Notes: a model not told the origin generated them from the letters alone. A stretch of 64,000 nt of DNA from Lysinibacillus pakistanensis (GCF_030123245.1 NZ_CP126101.1:4648501-4712500); one strand, 5' to 3'; positions 18,500-27,053 are shown, counted from the stretch's first letter. Translations and numbers: made by a program.

Positions 18500-18853
18500 A
18501 TGAAAAGAGATTGGCTGTATGTTGGACTAACAAGTTTATTTGAATTATTTTGGATTTTTGGCTTTAATACCGCATATTCTTGGTGGCATTGGATTATTAT
18601 CATAGCCTTAATCGCTACGGACTTCCATTTCTTATCGAAAGCATGTGAAAACCTACCTACTGGCACAGTTTATGCGATCTTTGCTGGGGCAGGAACAATT
18701 GGTACCACATTAATGGACATTTTCATTTTTGAAGGAGAGTTTCACACTATGAAAGCGATTTTTATGTTTATTTTAGTTCTAGGGGTTATTGGTCTTAAAT
18801 TAGCCGATAACACTGCTAGAGATCATGATGATAAGAAAGGAGCTAATGCATAA
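18500..18853 (+). CDS. SMR-family exporter subunit 1 (paired SMR)
   Basis: 117 residues with four membrane helices, a small multidrug resistance/guanidinium exporter subunit. The conserved membrane glutamate is E15 in SLFELFW, and LPTGTVYAIFAGAGTIGTTL is the second SMR signature. Its polar tail and 1-bp overlap with the next SMR gene indicate a heterodimer, as in YkkCD or YvdRS. Expression is probably controlled by the upstream TetR protein. Confidence 0.9.
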   Translation: MKRDWLYVGLTSLFELFWIFGFNTAYSWWHWIIIIALIATDFHFLSKACENLPTGTVYAIFAGAGTIGTTLMDIFIFEGEFHTMKAIFMFILVLGVIGLKLADNTARDHDDKKGANA

Positions 18854-19167
18854 TGGGCTGGTTACTTGTATTATTAGCTGCAGTATCAGAAATTATCGGG
18901 GTGGTAGGCTTACGCTTCTACAGTCAGAAAAAAACGCTTCGTAATTTATTTATATATGTGGGTGGGTTTGGGTTATCCTTTGCGCTATTATATGCCTCCT
19001 TTAACTATTTACAGTTAAGCATCGCCTATGTTGTATGGATTGGTATTGGGACTGTTGGGGCTGTCCTTGTAAATATTATATTTTTCGGCGAATCCAAAAA
19101 CCGTACCCGTTTGATTAGTATCGTTGCCATTATCATTGGTGTAGCAGGTTTAAAAGCCATATCTTAA
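18853..19167 (+). CDS. SMR-family exporter subunit 2 (paired SMR)
   Basis: 104 residues with four membrane helices. The essential glutamate is E13 in AAVSEIIGVVGL, and the signature AYVVWIGIGTVGAVLVNIIF is present. It starts one base before the end of subunit 1 and forms the second half of the proton-coupled exporter in the cytoplasmic membrane. Substrate unknown: quaternary cations or guanidinium compounds are typical. Confidence 0.9.
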   Translation: MGWLLVLLAAVSEIIGVVGLRFYSQKKTLRNLFIYVGGFGLSFALLYASFNYLQLSIAYVVWIGIGTVGAVLVNIIFFGESKNRTRLISIVAIIIGVAGLKAIS

Positions 19168-19268
19168 TTTATTTTGCTGCTAGCTTCGGTAGAATTTATT
19201 AATAATGTTTGCAGTAAATGAAGCATTATCCTCCATTAACCACAGTCCTATTAATGATAAACAACATG

Positions 19269-19300
19269 GCGTATCCGTACTAAGTGATACGCCTTTTTTC
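19269..19300 (+). terminator. Rho-independent terminator of the tetR-SMR operon
   Basis: Arms GGCGTATC and GATACGCC with a 10-nt loop, followed by six T residues on the plus strand. Confidence 0.85.
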
Positions 19301-19306
19301 ATACTA

Positions 19307-20098
19307 TCAATATTTTAATATTTTCCTTGTATATTGCTCCGATACATACGTTAAATACGGCTTACCTGTAAGAGGATGAGTTTGTATATCGGCATAAACA
19401 CCAAATACATCTTGTAACAATGCTGGTGTAAGCACTTCTTCCGGTGTACCAAAGCAAACGATTTGACCTTGCTGTAAAACATAAATTTGATCGCAATACA
19501 TAGCCGCAATATTTAGGTCATGCAAAGCAGCAACAACGGTTAAATGCAAAGTTTGAATTAAATCCATTAGCTGTAATTGATGCTGTATATCTAAATGATT
19601 TGTTGGCTCGTCTAAAATAAGTATCTGTGCTTGCTGAGCAAGTGCACGTGCTACCATCACCCGTTTTTTTTCTCCACCTGACAAAGAGCTGAAGCTACGT
19701 TTTTCTAAATGTGTGATACCTGTTTGATTTAATGCATCCTTCACAATTTGAAAATCTCGTTCTTGATCAAGTTCCAATAGTTTTTTGTGAGGTGTTCTTC
19801 CCATACTTACTAAGTCATGTACTGTAAAGTCAAATAAAACCGGTGTTTCTTGACTTACTACCGCCAAATTTTTAGCAATGTTTTTACTTGATTGCTTAAA
19901 AATATCCTGCTCATTTAACAGAACCGTACCATTTTCAGGCTTTAATAGGCGGTACATATTTTTTAATAAGGTTGACTTCCCGCTACCGTTTGGACCAATT
20001 AGCCCAACAAATTGCTTTTCCCTTATTTGCATACTAACCTCATGCAATATGCGTTGATCCTGAATGGAATAGGATACCTGCCTTGCTTCTAATGTCAT
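19307..20098 (-). CDS. Cobalamin/iron-type ABC transporter ATPase
   Basis: 263-residue FecE/BtuD-type ATPase. Walker A GPNGSGKST (about 35-43), signature LSGGEKKRV, Walker B LILDEPTNHLD, and the switch histidine in ALHDLN. I chose the ATG at 20098 because GAAGGAG precedes it; a longer in-frame extension reads back into the permease gene and is not plausible. It lies downstream of its permease, behind a cobalamin riboswitch, so it probably energises corrinoid uptake. No binding-protein gene accompanies it here. Confidence 0.9.
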   Translation of the reverse strand: MTLEARQVSYSIQDQRILHEVSMQIREKQFVGLIGPNGSGKSTLLKNMYRLLKPENGTVLLNEQDIFKQSSKNIAKNLAVVSQETPVLFDFTVHDLVSMGRTPHKKLLELDQERDFQIVKDALNQTGITHLEKRSFSSLSGGEKKRVMVARALAQQAQILILDEPTNHLDIQHQLQLMDLIQTLHLTVVAALHDLNIAAMYCDQIYVLQQGQIVCFGTPEEVLTPALLQDVFGVYADIQTHPLTGKPYLTYVSEQYTRKILKY

Positions 20099-20102
20099 AG
20101 GT

Positions 20103-21149
20103 TTAATCTCCTTCACCGAAAGAATAATTATTACGGCGCAGTAGCCAAATGAAAAATGGTCCTCCACAAAAAGCAGTAATAATTCCAATCGGCATTTCTT
20201 CAGGAGCTATCAAAATTCGAGCAATCGCATCTGCCCAAACTAAAAAAATACCTCCTAATAAAGCACTAATTGGTATTACATATTTATAGTTAGAACCTAC
20301 AATTATGCGAACAATATGTGGAATAATTAAGCCAACAAATCCAATAGAGCCGCTTACTGCAACAAGCACACCCGTTAATAAAGATACTAGTAGGATAAGC
20401 TGTAAACGAAACTGTTGGATATTGACGCCTAATGTAACTGCTGCCTCTTCCCCAAGCAATAATAAATTTAAATGACGATAATGGAGCCACAGTAAGGCAA
20501 ACACGACGATGAAAATGGCTGTAGGAATAATTATATTACTCCATTTTGCACCAGCCAGACTTCCAAGCATCCAATACATAACTGCCTTAATTCCACCCTC
20601 TTGCTTTGCCATCATTAAAATAAAATTCGAAATAGCAGATAAAATAAACGATACTGCCATTCCAGCAAGTAAAAGTCTAAAGACAGATATTTTTCCTCCA
20701 ACACGAGCAAGGAAAAACACTAACAATATGGCAAGTAGTGATCCTAAAAATGCAGATACTGAAAGAGCAAAAATTCCTAGGAATGAAAATGCACCTAAAA
20801 TAATAACAGCTGTAGCACCGACTGTTGCCCCTGAAGATATTCCTAATATGTATGGTTCAGCTATAGAATTACGCACAAGGGCCTGTATAGCTGCTCCTGC
20901 AATTGCTAAGCCTGCTCCTACGATGGCAGCCAACAAGACGCGTGGCACCCGTATTTGCCAAATGATAATTTCTTGCGAGCGACTCCAATCCTGCTCTATA
21001 AAATTTTGGACGATTGGAATTTTGGACAGGATAACCTGCCACACATAAAGTGGTGTGATGGAAACAGATCCAACCATAACAGCCAAAGTCATAGAAATGA
21101 TTAGAATTAGAAACAGAGACAGTGATAATAGTATAAATTTTTTATTCAT
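20103..21149 (-). CDS. Cobalamin/iron-type ABC transporter permease (BtuC/FecCD family)
   Basis: 348 residues with about ten membrane helices. Family motifs include VPRVLLAAIVGAGLAIAGAA, EPYILGISSGATVGA and GSIGFVGLIIPHIVR. I chose the ATG at 21149 (MNKKFILLSL) after TTAGGAG; an upstream in-frame ATG at 21221 would start inside the riboswitch terminator. First gene after the cobalamin riboswitch, pointing to vitamin B12 or a precursor as substrate. Confidence 0.92.
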   Translation of the reverse strand: MNKKFILLSLSLFLILIISMTLAVMVGSVSITPLYVWQVILSKIPIVQNFIEQDWSRSQEIIIWQIRVPRVLLAAIVGAGLAIAGAAIQALVRNSIAEPYILGISSGATVGATAVIILGAFSFLGIFALSVSAFLGSLLAILLVFFLARVGGKISVFRLLLAGMAVSFILSAISNFILMMAKQEGGIKAVMYWMLGSLAGAKWSNIIIPTAIFIVVFALLWLHYRHLNLLLLGEEAAVTLGVNIQQFRLQLILLVSLLTGVLVAVSGSIGFVGLIIPHIVRIIVGSNYKYVIPISALLGGIFLVWADAIARILIAPEEMPIGIITAFCGGPFFIWLLRRNNYSFGEGD

Positions 21150-21191
21150 ATGTATAATACTCCTAATCAACCGTAATAGATATGAAGCAAT

Positions 21192-21230
21192 AAAAAAGAG
21201 TATTTCATGCATAGTATGCATAGAAATACC
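21192..21230 (-). terminator. Terminator of the cobalamin riboswitch
   Basis: On the minus strand GGTATTTCTATGCATA pairs with TATGCATGAAATACTC and is followed by six T residues. It lies between the aptamer and the permease start, so it is the likely expression platform. Confidence 0.7.
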
Positions 21231-21310
21231 CTAGAATCATCAACAAAGTCAGAAAGATTTCCTTCTATTATCCGTAAATGCGTTCATCCTCGTGGGCATT
21301 ACAACTATCA

Positions 21311-21478
21311 CTAAATGGCAGGTCTCCTGGCTTCGAATCAACGTTTTATGATTACCTTCCCGTTCCTTAAACAGTGGCTAAATCATCATAAAACTCCTCA
21401 TTACAGTTGCGGGACAGCGTCGGATTTTCACCGACTTCCCTTTTAAGTGACACTTTGTATAAGATGTCACACCATTAG
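21311..21478 (-). promoter_or_regulatory. Cobalamin (B12) riboswitch aptamer
   Basis: Minus strand holds AAGGGAAGTCGGTGAAAATC, then GCTGTCCCGCAACTGTAATG, and near the 3' end the B12 box AGCCAGGAGACCTGCC (21317-21332). Closing strands CTAATGG and CCATTTAG can pair. It controls the permease-ATPase operon downstream. Confidence 0.95.
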
Positions 21479-21545
21479 TATCCAAACTATTAAAATTATG
21501 ACGATTCTATCATACATTTAAGTAGTTAGTCTATTAATTATCATT

Positions 21546-21577
21546 GAGTTAACCTAATATAAATTATAGGTTGACAC
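21546..21577. promoter_or_regulatory. BirA (biotin repressor) operator
   Basis: GTTAACC (21548-21554), 14-nt spacer, GGTTGAC (21569-21575), matching the Gram-positive BirA pattern GTTAACC-N14-16-GGTTAAC with one mismatch. Its right half overlaps the -35 box of the bioY promoter. Confidence 0.8.
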
Positions 21578-21599
21578 AAATATTTTATTTTCATACACT
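21571..21599 (+). promoter_or_regulatory. bioY promoter
   Basis: Consensus TTGACA (21571-21576), 17 nt, TACACT (21594-21599). The overlap with the BirA site implies direct repression when biotin is plentiful. Confidence 0.85.
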
Positions 21600-21630
21600 A
21601 TTAATAACTTTAATAGACAGGAGTGAAATT

Positions 21631-22227
21631 ATGGCAACAGTTGCAGAACACTCTCATCATAGATTAAGAACAGTAGATATTGCCTATATTGGATTATTTT
21701 CAACATTAATGATGATTGGTGCAAATATTACTTCTATTGTCCCTTTCATGTCTGTAGGCGGAGTCCCCATCACATTGCAAACTTTCTTTGCTATATTAGC
21801 TGGACTCGTTCTTGGTAGTAGAAAGGGGGCACTTGCTTGTACGGTATATATGTGCATTGGCTTAGCTGGTGCACCTGTATTTGCACGTTTTGGTGGCGGC
21901 TTTGGACAAATCTTGAGCCCTACATTTGGCTTTATTGTCACATTTATTTTAGCTGCATTTATCGCAGGACTGATTGTTGAGCGTAGCGGAACAAAGAAAA
22001 GCTATATTGTTGCTGCAGTAATTGCTACAGCTATTAATTATTTACTAGGGACAAATTGGATGTACTTTGCTTATAAGCTATGGGCTAGCGCTCCAGATGC
22101 TTTCAATTATAAGATGGCCTGGCTTTGGATGATGCCACCTTTGCCAAAGGATATTATTTTAGCAGTCTTTGCTGGTATTTTTGCGCATCGTCTACAAAGG
22201 ATATTAAAAATAATACCAATAAAATAG
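21631..22227 (+). CDS. bioY: Biotin transporter BioY (ECF S-component)
   Basis: 198 residues with about six membrane helices. Substrate-binding S subunit that works with a shared EcfAT module. Family motifs include PFMSVGGVPITLQTFFAILA, GSRKGAL and GLAGAPVFARFGGGFG. I chose the ATG at 21631 after ACAGGAG; the upstream TTG at 21571 is the -35 box itself. Transcribed alone and, from the operator, biotin-repressed. Confidence 0.95.
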   Translation: MATVAEHSHHRLRTVDIAYIGLFSTLMMIGANITSIVPFMSVGGVPITLQTFFAILAGLVLGSRKGALACTVYMCIGLAGAPVFARFGGGFGQILSPTFGFIVTFILAAFIAGLIVERSGTKKSYIVAAVIATAINYLLGTNWMYFAYKLWASAPDAFNYKMAWLWMMPPLPKDIILAVFAGIFAHRLQRILKIIPIK

Positions 22228-22334
22228 TTGAATTCTTAAAACGCCAATCCTACTAGATGGTGTATTTCTTTTAATCCTTCCATTATTTCTGCACATTTAT
22301 TTGCTACATTAGATGTAAATAGTGAGGAGGAATA

Positions 22335-22914
22335 ATGGAGGAAGATAAAAAGAAGTTGGTATATTAGTTTCCTAACAGTAATTACTTTACTAGCGTTATC
22401 AGCTTGCTCTGACAAGACAGAATCAGGAACTAAAAAGGACAATGACATTGAGCAGAATACAAAGATGGATCATTCAACAATGGACCATTCTAGCTCGGGT
22501 GAGGTGCCCGTAGCGTTGAAAACTGCCATAAATCCTAAATTTCCAGTAGGAAGCACAGCTATTATTACCGATGGACATATGGAAGGTATGGAGGGAGCAA
22601 AAGCAACAATTGTAGGCGCATATGATTCTACTGCATATATTGTCTCCTATGATCCAGTTACAGGTGGTCAGCGTGTAGAAAATCATAAGTGGGTTATTCA
22701 TGAGGAATTGATTAATCCAGATTTAGCTCCATTAGCCTCTGGCACTGAGGTTAAGACAAATGCATCTCATATGACGGGCATGGAAAATGCGACTGCTCGG
22801 ATTGATAAAGCAGTCCAAACAACTGTTTATATGATTGATTATACAGCTACTACAAATGGAGAGTCTGTAAAAAATCATAAATGGGTAACTGAGGACGAAT
22901 TAAAAGCAGAATAA
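22335..22914 (+). pseudogene. YdhK/CopL-type DUF1541 lipoprotein gene with a 5' frameshift
   Basis: The ATG at 22335 follows GAGGAGG but its frame stops after ten codons. Skipping one A in the run at 22347-22351 joins it to a frame reading SWYISFLTVITLLALSACSD, a lipoprotein signal with lipobox, then His/Met-rich MDHSTMDHSS and two DUF1541 repeats (each ending KNHKWVxxxEL). The 149-codon remainder from 22465 is open. DUF1541 proteins such as CopL bind copper at the cell surface. The frameshift could be genuine or a homopolymer error. Confidence 0.75.
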
Positions 22915-22920
22915 GCCGCT

Positions 22921-22955
22921 GAACCTCTGTAGACTTCTAGCAGAGGTTCTTCTAG
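22921..22955 (+). terminator. Terminator of the DUF1541 lipoprotein gene
   Basis: Arms GAACCTCTG and CAGAGGTTC around an 11-nt loop, then TTCTAG. The weak T-tract lowers confidence. The convergent response regulator gene ends inside it. Confidence 0.6.
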
Positions 22956-23653
22956 CTTCTAAGCTCTAAAGCATTTCTTCCTGCCGACTTAAGCCATTTA
23001 TAGCCAAGCCCCCAAACAGTTTGTAAATAATCATCAGCAGGAAAACCACTTTTCCGTAGTTTCTCTCGTAAATTACGTACATGTGAATCAATTGTTCGAT
23101 CCTCTATCGAATCATTGTAACCCCATACAGTATTAATAAGATGCTCCCTAGTAAAAACCTTATTTTGATGCGCTAAAAATAAGGCTAGCATCTCAAATTC
23201 CTTAGGCGTTAAGGATATTTCCTTCTGTCTAAAACCCACTTCAAAGGATTCCTTGTTTAAATGTAATCCCTCAAACGACACAATATTTTCATCACTTTTT
23301 GCCCTCCTTAGAACAGCATTAATACGTGCTAGTAACACTTCTTCATCGAAGGGTTTCAGAATGTAATCATCTGCTCCTAGATTTAGACCTTTTACCATAT
23401 CAGTATGCTCCCCTTTTGCTGTTAGCATGATGATGGGCACATCCCAAAATTTCCTTATTTCTTTACAGACCTGCCAACCATCCATTTCTGGCATCATGAT
23501 ATCTAAAAGTACCAGATCTACATGATTTTCTTCTAAATAGATCAGAGCCTTCTGAACGGATACCATTTCCTTACATGTGAAAACAGGCTCTAAATAAAGC
23601 TTAAGCAAGTCTAACATTCTAGGTTCATCATCAATGAGTAGTATTGTTTTCAT
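22952..23653 (-). CDS. OmpR/PhoB-family response regulator
   Basis: 233 residues. Receiver domain 1-120 with phospho-acceptor D51 (LVLLDIMMP), acidic D8/D9 and the lysine in LKPFDEE. Winged-helix DNA-binding domain about 130-225 (TPKEFEMLALFL, REHLINTVWGY, VRNLREKL). It follows the sensor kinase gene and overlaps it by 23 bp. Target genes unknown; the convergent lipoprotein gene is a neighbour only. Confidence 0.93.
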   Translation of the reverse strand: MKTILLIDDEPRMLDLLKLYLEPVFTCKEMVSVQKALIYLEENHVDLVLLDIMMPEMDGWQVCKEIRKFWDVPIIMLTAKGEHTDMVKGLNLGADDYILKPFDEEVLLARINAVLRRAKSDENIVSFEGLHLNKESFEVGFRQKEISLTPKEFEMLALFLAHQNKVFTREHLINTVWGYNDSIEDRTIDSHVRNLREKLRKSGFPADDYLQTVWGLGYKWLKSAGRNALELRS

Positions 23654-25025
23654 ACTTTTTGACTCCTTTAAACGTTAAGATAAAAGTTGTTCCTTTATTT
23701 TCTTTACTCTGGGCTGTTATTTCTCCTCCATGCGCCTGAACAAGCTCTTTTACAATTGAAAGCCCCAGTCCAACGCCCCCTAATGCACGACTACGAGATT
23801 TTTCAACACGATAAAATCGTTCAAAAATATGAGGTAAATCCTTTTGGGGAATTCCCTTTCCAGTATCTTTAACGAGTATAGATACTAAATCGTCCTGTCT
23901 TTTTGCTATGACGGAGATAACGTCACCTGATGAACAATATGATAAAGCATTTTTGAGGAGATTCATTAATATTTGTTCCAGTCTTGCAGCATCAGCCATT
24001 AAAGTTAATCCTTCTTCGCAATGAACGTTAAAATGCAGCTGTTTTTCTTGAAATGCAGGACTCAATTTCCCTCTAATATTTTCCAAAAACTCATTCAATT
24101 GAAGACATTCTTTTTCAATAATAAAGGAGTTTTCGTCCATTTTAGCTAGTTCAAATAATTCCCTTATTAAATGTGAAAGCCGATTTGTTTCTTCTATAAT
24201 AATACCTAAATATTTTTGCCGATCCTGCTCCGTCAAATTACGTTTATAGAGAATATCCGCATAGCCTTTTATAAAAGTTAAGGGCGTTCTAAGCTCATGG
24301 GCAATGCTTGATAAAAAATCTTTTCGATCCTGTCTTAAATGATTCAACTCATCTGATAAATGCTGAATTGCTATAGCAAGATCACTTAGTTCATCCCTAC
24401 CGTTCGAAGAAAGTGTCACGGAAAAGTCACCATTACTCATTTTCATAGTAGCTTCTTTCATCTGAATTAAAGGGTGAGCTAGCTTTCTAGATAAAACAAT
24501 AATGACAGCAATGGTTACAAGACCTGAAACAAATCCAACAATTAAAAAATGCTTATTTAAGCGCTCCATTAATGCATGGATTGAAACTGTATTTTGAAAC
24601 ATAAAAACATATCCAACTGTTCTCTGCTGCTTTTGAATTGGACTAATGGTTGCAATATATTTTTCATTTTGCCAATGACGCTGCAGTATTTCCCCATTAT
24701 AAGGAACAGTATTCTCTAATTGATTTATATAATCTTTGATTTCAGGATGTGGGTTTGAAGACGCCAGTATTTTTCCTGATATATTTGTAATAACTACATC
24801 TGTATCTTCCTCTGACTCCATTAATACAATATGAGCTAGGGTCTCCTTGTCAAAATTTCGCTCTAATATTGTTCTATGAGAGTTTCCTCTTGCCTGCAAG
24901 CTTGTTAGTTCCTCTTCAACCCTTGAATTGGTTAAAGAAGTATGCAAAAAGAACATCATAAATGTTTCAATGCAAAATAATGTAATAAAAAAAATGATTC
25001 CAAGCTTTAGTGAAAGTTTTCTCAT
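23631..25025 (-). CDS. Membrane sensor histidine kinase
   Basis: 464 residues: TM1 about 7-29, extracytoplasmic sensor about 30-158, TM2 about 160-179, HAMP about 180-232, HisKA with phospho-acceptor H243 (SIAHELRTPL), HATPase with N box LMNLLKNALSYC, G1 KDTGKGIP and G2 GGVGLGLSIVKELV. Order kinase then regulator is the reverse of many Bacillus pairs. The binding site before the ATG is weak (GGTGG). Signal unknown. Confidence 0.93.
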   Translation of the reverse strand: MRKLSLKLGIIFFITLFCIETFMMFFLHTSLTNSRVEEELTSLQARGNSHRTILERNFDKETLAHIVLMESEEDTDVVITNISGKILASSNPHPEIKDYINQLENTVPYNGEILQRHWQNEKYIATISPIQKQQRTVGYVFMFQNTVSIHALMERLNKHFLIVGFVSGLVTIAVIIVLSRKLAHPLIQMKEATMKMSNGDFSVTLSSNGRDELSDLAIAIQHLSDELNHLRQDRKDFLSSIAHELRTPLTFIKGYADILYKRNLTEQDRQKYLGIIIEETNRLSHLIRELFELAKMDENSFIIEKECLQLNEFLENIRGKLSPAFQEKQLHFNVHCEEGLTLMADAARLEQILMNLLKNALSYCSSGDVISVIAKRQDDLVSILVKDTGKGIPQKDLPHIFERFYRVEKSRSRALGGVGLGLSIVKELVQAHGGEITAQSKENKGTTFILTFKGVKKYENNTTH

Positions 25026-25039
25026 TTGCTAACCACCAT

Positions 25040-25190
25040 TTTGAGATTTCCAAAAATTCCGTGACATCTGCAGGGCATTATCATGCGTTTATATGTTCGC
25101 TGAATAGGAAAAATACAACATCTAGTATTCTGTACCTGACGCTTCGCTTGCGGTACAAAACATTTGGCTGAATCACGTCAAAAGTATAAC
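25040..25190. repeat. Short interspersed repeat, copy C (diverged)
   Basis: Aligns by eye with copy B: TTCCAAAAATTCCGTGACAT, GCAGGGCATTATCATG, TGACGCTTCGCTT, GGCTGAATCA. It lies upstream of the sensor kinase gene. The bases 25191-25296 show nothing else. Confidence 0.45.
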
Positions 25191-25296
25191 GTAAAAATAT
25201 GAAGATTTTATGCAGTAGTACAGCATTTTTAATCGAGCATCTCTTTTAACATTCTACCACCATTCAAGTGCTTTATTCGTTTCAGCAGAAGTTAAA

Positions 25297-25331
25297 AAGT
25301 CCTGTAAGTATACCTAGTACTTACAGGACTT
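25297..25331 (-). terminator. Distal terminator copy with T-tract (35-bp target duplication)
   Basis: Palindrome with 14-nt arms AAGTCCTGTAAGTA and TACTTACAGGACTT around a 7-nt loop. On the minus strand it is followed by TTTAAC, keeping the original T-tract. Identical to 25711-25745. Confidence 0.8.
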
Positions 25332-25710
25332 CATAGTGTTGAAAAACTAAATGGTCAAGGGACCCTTTGTGAATATTTAGCCAAAATAAAGGTGATTTCC
25401 GTTCCAGGCTACTCGCTTTCCTGTGGGCGAGCGACGAGCCGCTTCCTGCGCTGACGCTCCGTGCAGGGTCTCGTCTGTCTCGCTATGAACTGCACCCAAA
25501 ATATTGGACTTAAAAAATCTAATATAAGGGGGTGCAGTTCACAGCGTCACAGATGAGACCCTGGAGCGAGCATGCGAGTGAAGCGGCTCATCGGACGCCC
25601 CCAGGAAAGCACTCAGTCGGAACGGAGATCAACCCCTCGTTTTGAAAAAGGGCTATACTTTTTAATTTGTCACCTTGATTTCATTGACTTAATAGTATTT
25701 CAACAACATG
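25332..25710 (+). mobile_element. Nonautonomous terminator-inserting element, copy 2 (379 bp, internally deleted)
   Basis: Starts CATAGTGTTGAAAAAC and ends TTTCAACAACATG, the same ends as the other copies. Both GC-rich arms are kept, but the AT-rich centre is missing. The deletion point holds a 56-bp fragment with IS3-type ends (25486-25541). No coding potential. Confidence 0.85.
25486..25541. repeat. 56-bp miniature IS3-family-like remnant inside copy 2
   Basis: Begins TGAACTGCACCC and ends GGGGTGCAGTTCA: a 12-bp perfect inverted repeat with TG...CA termini, typical of IS3/IS150-group ends. Only 31 nt separate the repeats, so it is either a deletion product or a tiny MITE. Confidence 0.6.
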
Positions 25711-25745
25711 AAGTCCTGTAAGTATACCTAGTACTTACAGGACTT
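25711..25745 (-). terminator. Gene-proximal copy of the terminator hairpin
   Basis: Second exact 35-bp copy, directly after the reductase gene. On the minus strand it runs into CATGTTGTTG of the element instead of a T-tract. Confidence 0.8.
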
Positions 25746-25753
25746 TCGTTATG

Positions 25754-26296
25754 TTAAACGTATTTTTTTGCCCAGTTTAAGAAGTTATCGATAACTAAAT
25801 CAAGGAATTTTACAGTACCTTCATCTGTTAGATTACCTTCTGCATCAAATTTTGTGTGCACAGCACCAATATAAACATCATTCCCACTAAGTAATGGTGA
25901 ATTAATACCTGGGGAGAATAAAATATCTCTCAAATGTAATTGTGCTTTAACAGTACCAAGGTTCCCCATCGATGCACCCATAATAATAGATGGTTTTCCA
26001 ATCATTACTTTGTCTACACGAGATAACCAGTCAATTGCATTAACCATCACACCTGGTACAGTACCATTATATTCAGGTGTCACCCAAAGCACTGCATCTG
26101 CAGCTTTCACTTTTGCTTTAAAATCAAGCACGGCTTGTGGTGCATCATTTTCAATATCTTGATTATACATTGGTAACTCATTTAAGCTTAAAACCTCAAG
26201 TTCAAACTTCTCAGCATATTGTTTTTGAATAAACTTAGCTAACTGCATATTATAAGATTCTTTTCGGATACTACCTACGATAGCTACTACTTTCAT
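25754..26296 (-). CDS. NAD(P)H-dependent FMN reductase
   Basis: 180-residue flavodoxin-fold oxidoreductase of the chromate/azo/quinone reductase type. FMN phosphate loop GSIRKESYNMQLAKF (8-22) and the second flavin loop VTPEYNGTVPGVMVNAIDWL. Two-electron reduction of quinones is a likely role. It lies downstream of the nitroreductase and ring-cleaving dioxygenase genes, all on one strand, fitting the same electrophile-response cluster. Confidence 0.88.
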   Translation of the reverse strand: MKVVAIVGSIRKESYNMQLAKFIQKQYAEKFELEVLSLNELPMYNQDIENDAPQAVLDFKAKVKAADAVLWVTPEYNGTVPGVMVNAIDWLSRVDKVMIGKPSIIMGASMGNLGTVKAQLHLRDILFSPGINSPLLSGNDVYIGAVHTKFDAEGNLTDEGTVKFLDLVIDNFLNWAKKYV

Positions 26297-26363
26297 GATG
26301 TTATTTCCTCCTAAAATGTCTATTATTCTTAGTATTTGTATAGCAATTCTATTTTATACCACG

Positions 26364-26981
26364 TTAATAATAAGTGGCAAATTCTTCAACCGGCTTACGA
26401 TAACCTCGTAAACGACGACTGCTTTCTTTTTCCTTACCTATTGTTATCATAAGTGCAATTTCATGTGTTTCTGGCACATTAAAAAGTTCACGCATTTTTT
26501 CATTATCGAACCCAATCATTGGGCAAGTATCCCAACCGCGATTTTTTGCAGCAAGCATAAATAACATGGCTGATAATGAAGCATTACGAATCGCCTCGTC
26601 CTTCATAAAATCCTTGCCACGATCTTCATAAAATTTAGTATTCTCTGCTACAATTTCTTCTAATTCGCTAGAGGTAATTATACCTAAATCCACCATCCCT
26701 TGAGTTAGGTTAGCCGTGTTTTTATAGGCCTCTTTATCACCTAATACTAGAATCACCCCAGATGCTGAATGTACCTTATATTGACCAAATGCTGCCTCTC
26801 TTACTTTTTCCTTCATCTCTTCATCCAACACAACGATATAGTTAGCATGTTGTAAGTTAAAAGCCGATGGAGCAAGCTTAACATCCTCTAAAATAGGGCG
26901 TATGTCTTCTTCAGTCATATTAACGTCCTTCAAAAAATTATTAGCTGAACGACGCTTATCAATTAGTTTGGAAAATTCCAT
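26364..26981 (-). CDS. Nitroreductase family protein (MhqN-like)
   Basis: 205 residues, FMN-dependent nitro/quinone reductase. The N-terminal flavin motif is IDKRRSANNFL; KLAPSAFNLQHANYIVV and the C-terminal GKEKESSRRLRGYRKPVEEF are also typical. I chose the ATG at 26981 after TTGGGGG; a longer in-frame start at 27014 lacks a site. It lies between the dioxygenase and FMN reductase genes, like the mhqN position in B. subtilis mhqNOP. Confidence 0.88.
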   Translation of the reverse strand: MEFSKLIDKRRSANNFLKDVNMTEEDIRPILEDVKLAPSAFNLQHANYIVVLDEEMKEKVREAAFGQYKVHSASGVILVLGDKEAYKNTANLTQGMVDLGIITSSELEEIVAENTKFYEDRGKDFMKDEAIRNASLSAMLFMLAAKNRGWDTCPMIGFDNEKMRELFNVPETHEIALMITIGKEKESSRRLRGYRKPVEEFATYY

Positions 26982-27053
26982 TTTTAAACCCCCAATGCAG
27001 TTATGTAAATCCATCCAGTAAACAACTTATTTCTGTTACTGGATGAATTAGTA

